From positions 27,150,033-27,214,032 of the forward strand of contig NC_135170.1 of NCBI RefSeq assembly GCF_041146795.1: 64,000 nt of DNA. Direction: 5' to 3'. The translations under genes were made by a program, and so were the position numbers. This DNA comes from Maylandia zebra (Eukaryota; Chordata; Actinopteri; Cichliformes; Cichlidae). The notes beneath the pieces were generated by a model. That model did not search any database. It was not told the origin of the DNA and saw only the letters and a list, made by a program, of their open reading frames with translations. Every line of letters begins with the position of its first letter. Within the stretch, counting starts at the first letter, position 1. Of the stretch, positions 62,737-64,000 are shown piece after piece.

Positions 62737-63988
62737 TTACTCTTCCTCCATTGACTTCTCAATCTCTTTCAGCCTGCGGACAAACTCCTGAGCCTCCCGG
62801 TCCCCGACGCGAGCTTCCAGCATCCCCATGATTGGCTTCTCTGGAGGCGAGAGAAAACAGATGAGCACAGTTTCTACACCTGACACAAATATCTCTTGAT
62901 TGAATGGCTTTTCATGCTGCATTGAAGAAGTAATTGGAAACCCAGACTTACACCCCCTGGTCTTCAAGAAGCAAACATTATGTTTGAGTAAACAAAACGA
63001 CGGCATAACCCCCCCCCCCCAAAAAAAAAAAAAAACCCAAAAAAACAAAAAACAAAATAAATGATACAGCCCGGAGCCATATGTACCGCTGGGTTTACTG
63101 CGAGACAGATGCAGAATGACAGGCTGGACGCTCTTGCCAGCCGCTGAGGCGTTCGGTCTCCCCGGCCAGCAGAAGTCGCTGAGAGGAGCGACGGCTTCTC
63201 CAGCGAAGTCGTTGGTGGACAGCCAATCGTAGTCCATCACAGTAAAGGTCAAACAGGCAAACCTGTGCCTGTACTGTTCAGGACTGACGTGGCTGGAAGA
63301 CAATGGAATCAAACAAATCAGCCACAGGGTGTGTGCATATAAACAGGGAGACCTAACAAAAGGGCAGAGTACTCACAAGTAAAAGAGCTCATCGAACACT
63401 GGGTGCAGCGTCTTAAGCTTCACTTGCGTGCGTTGACTCTTGGCCATAGGAAACAGGTGGTGAGGACATAACTCCACTATGACGAAGGGATCACTCAGAC
63501 CTGAGGAAGTAGTGTTCAACTTTAATATTTAATTTAAGACAAAAATTTAAATTCATAAATTCACATATTTACCATTGGCATCCAGTGCAATGATATCAGC
63601 AGCATGCAGGATCTCCACTGTCAGGCGCTGCTCTGGAGCATCATAGTAGCACTTCACGCTGATCCGACCGTAACGTGTATGTTTGAGAGTTTTCTGCAAC
63701 ATTAAGTATTGACAGAAATATTAAGCATGCATCCATCCTCATTTCGCGGGTTGTGTCGTGTCTTCAAAGGGCCGACGAGAAGGCAGATTTTTAATCAGAG
63801 GTATAACAACAGAAGAAAGAGCACTCTGCTGTCCAATCAATACTTCCTTCTTCACTTCAAAGGAGAACAAAATGAGATTGTCAGTCTTGTAGGTTGAAAC
63901 GCACCTGGTGGGAAATCTTCTCCAGATAGTACTGTTCAATCAGCTCAAAGGATGAACATTTATTCAGCCTCAGCTCCTCATCCAAGAC
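62737..63988 (-). CDS. baiap3: BAI1-associated protein 3-like, C-terminal five exons (partial)
   Basis: Munc13-family protein; BAIAP3 is known to act in dense-core vesicle and endosome-Golgi traffic. Five exons join in frame with AG/GT borders: 63905-63988, 63573-63693, 63377-63500, 63087-63292 and 62737-62840, giving 212 residues and a TAA stop. The first exon (VLDEELRLNKCSSFELIEQYY) belongs to the region before the last C2 domain. The next exons form that C2 domain: strand RISVKCYY, calcium-loop aspartates in LDANGLSDPFV, then FPMAKSQRTQVKLKTLHPVFDELFYF and TVMDYDWLSTNDFAGEA with a second aspartate loop. The tail is GDREAQEFVRRLKEIEKSMEEE. The paralogue UNC13D shares the fold, but the SDPFVIVEL, DYDWLSTNDFAGEA and tail sequences fit BAIAP3 better from memory. 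The gene continues beyond 64000. Confidence 0.85.
63010..63060. repeat. C-run and A-rich simple sequence in last baiap3 intron
   Basis: A run of ten or more C is followed by A-rich sequence, inside the intron 62841-63086. It makes the frame read through as Trp/Gly/Phe-rich residues that are not part of the protein. Confidence 0.85.
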
Positions 63989-64000
63989 CTAAAACAGCAT

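Noticed and set aside
62841-63086. Continuous frame through the last baiap3 intron
   Set aside because: The open frame there is low-complexity C/A-run sequence; good AG/GT borders on both sides give an in-frame join that restores family sequence.

Overview
This is vertebrate nuclear DNA, most likely from a percomorph teleost and plausibly a cichlid. The evidence is AT-rich intergenic sequence, long (CA)n microsatellites, fish-type Tc1/mariner, hAT, piggyBac and L2-like repeats, and three genes whose translations are clearly vertebrate. The species call is an inference and no search was run.

Layout. Positions 109-1173 (minus) hold a complete single-exon coding region for the G protein-coupled estrogen receptor gper1. 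Positions 12353-13354 (minus) hold a complete coding region for the orphan receptor gpr146. Its coding exon has a strong splice acceptor 41 bases before the ATG, and a CpG-rich region near 21.05-21.47 kb with a good splice donor is a candidate promoter and 5' exon. From about 21.5 to 62.7 kb I find no convincing protein-coding gene. The right edge, 62737-63988 (minus), holds the last five coding exons of a Munc13-family gene best called baiap3; they encode the C-terminal C2 domain.

The two receptors lie in the same orientation and order as on human 7p22.3, while BAIAP3 is on human 16p13.3. The window may therefore keep an older linkage of these blocks. No functional cooperation is implied: GPER1 and GPR146 are separate membrane receptors and BAIAP3 acts in vesicle traffic.

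The interval between genes is a record of mobile elements. It contains an old 5'-truncated Tc1 element, three internally deleted Tc1/mariner elements, two non-autonomous hAT elements with intact 8-bp target duplications, a piggyBac MITE with TTAA ends, a solo LTR, and several LINE fragments. The most unusual structure is at 35.0-38.55 kb. A 502-bp segment with a 106-codon open frame occurs twice at about 98% identity, and one copy interrupts an L2-like LINE with an exact 77-bp duplication of LINE sequence on both sides. I found no CRISPR array, operon, tRNA or rRNA gene.
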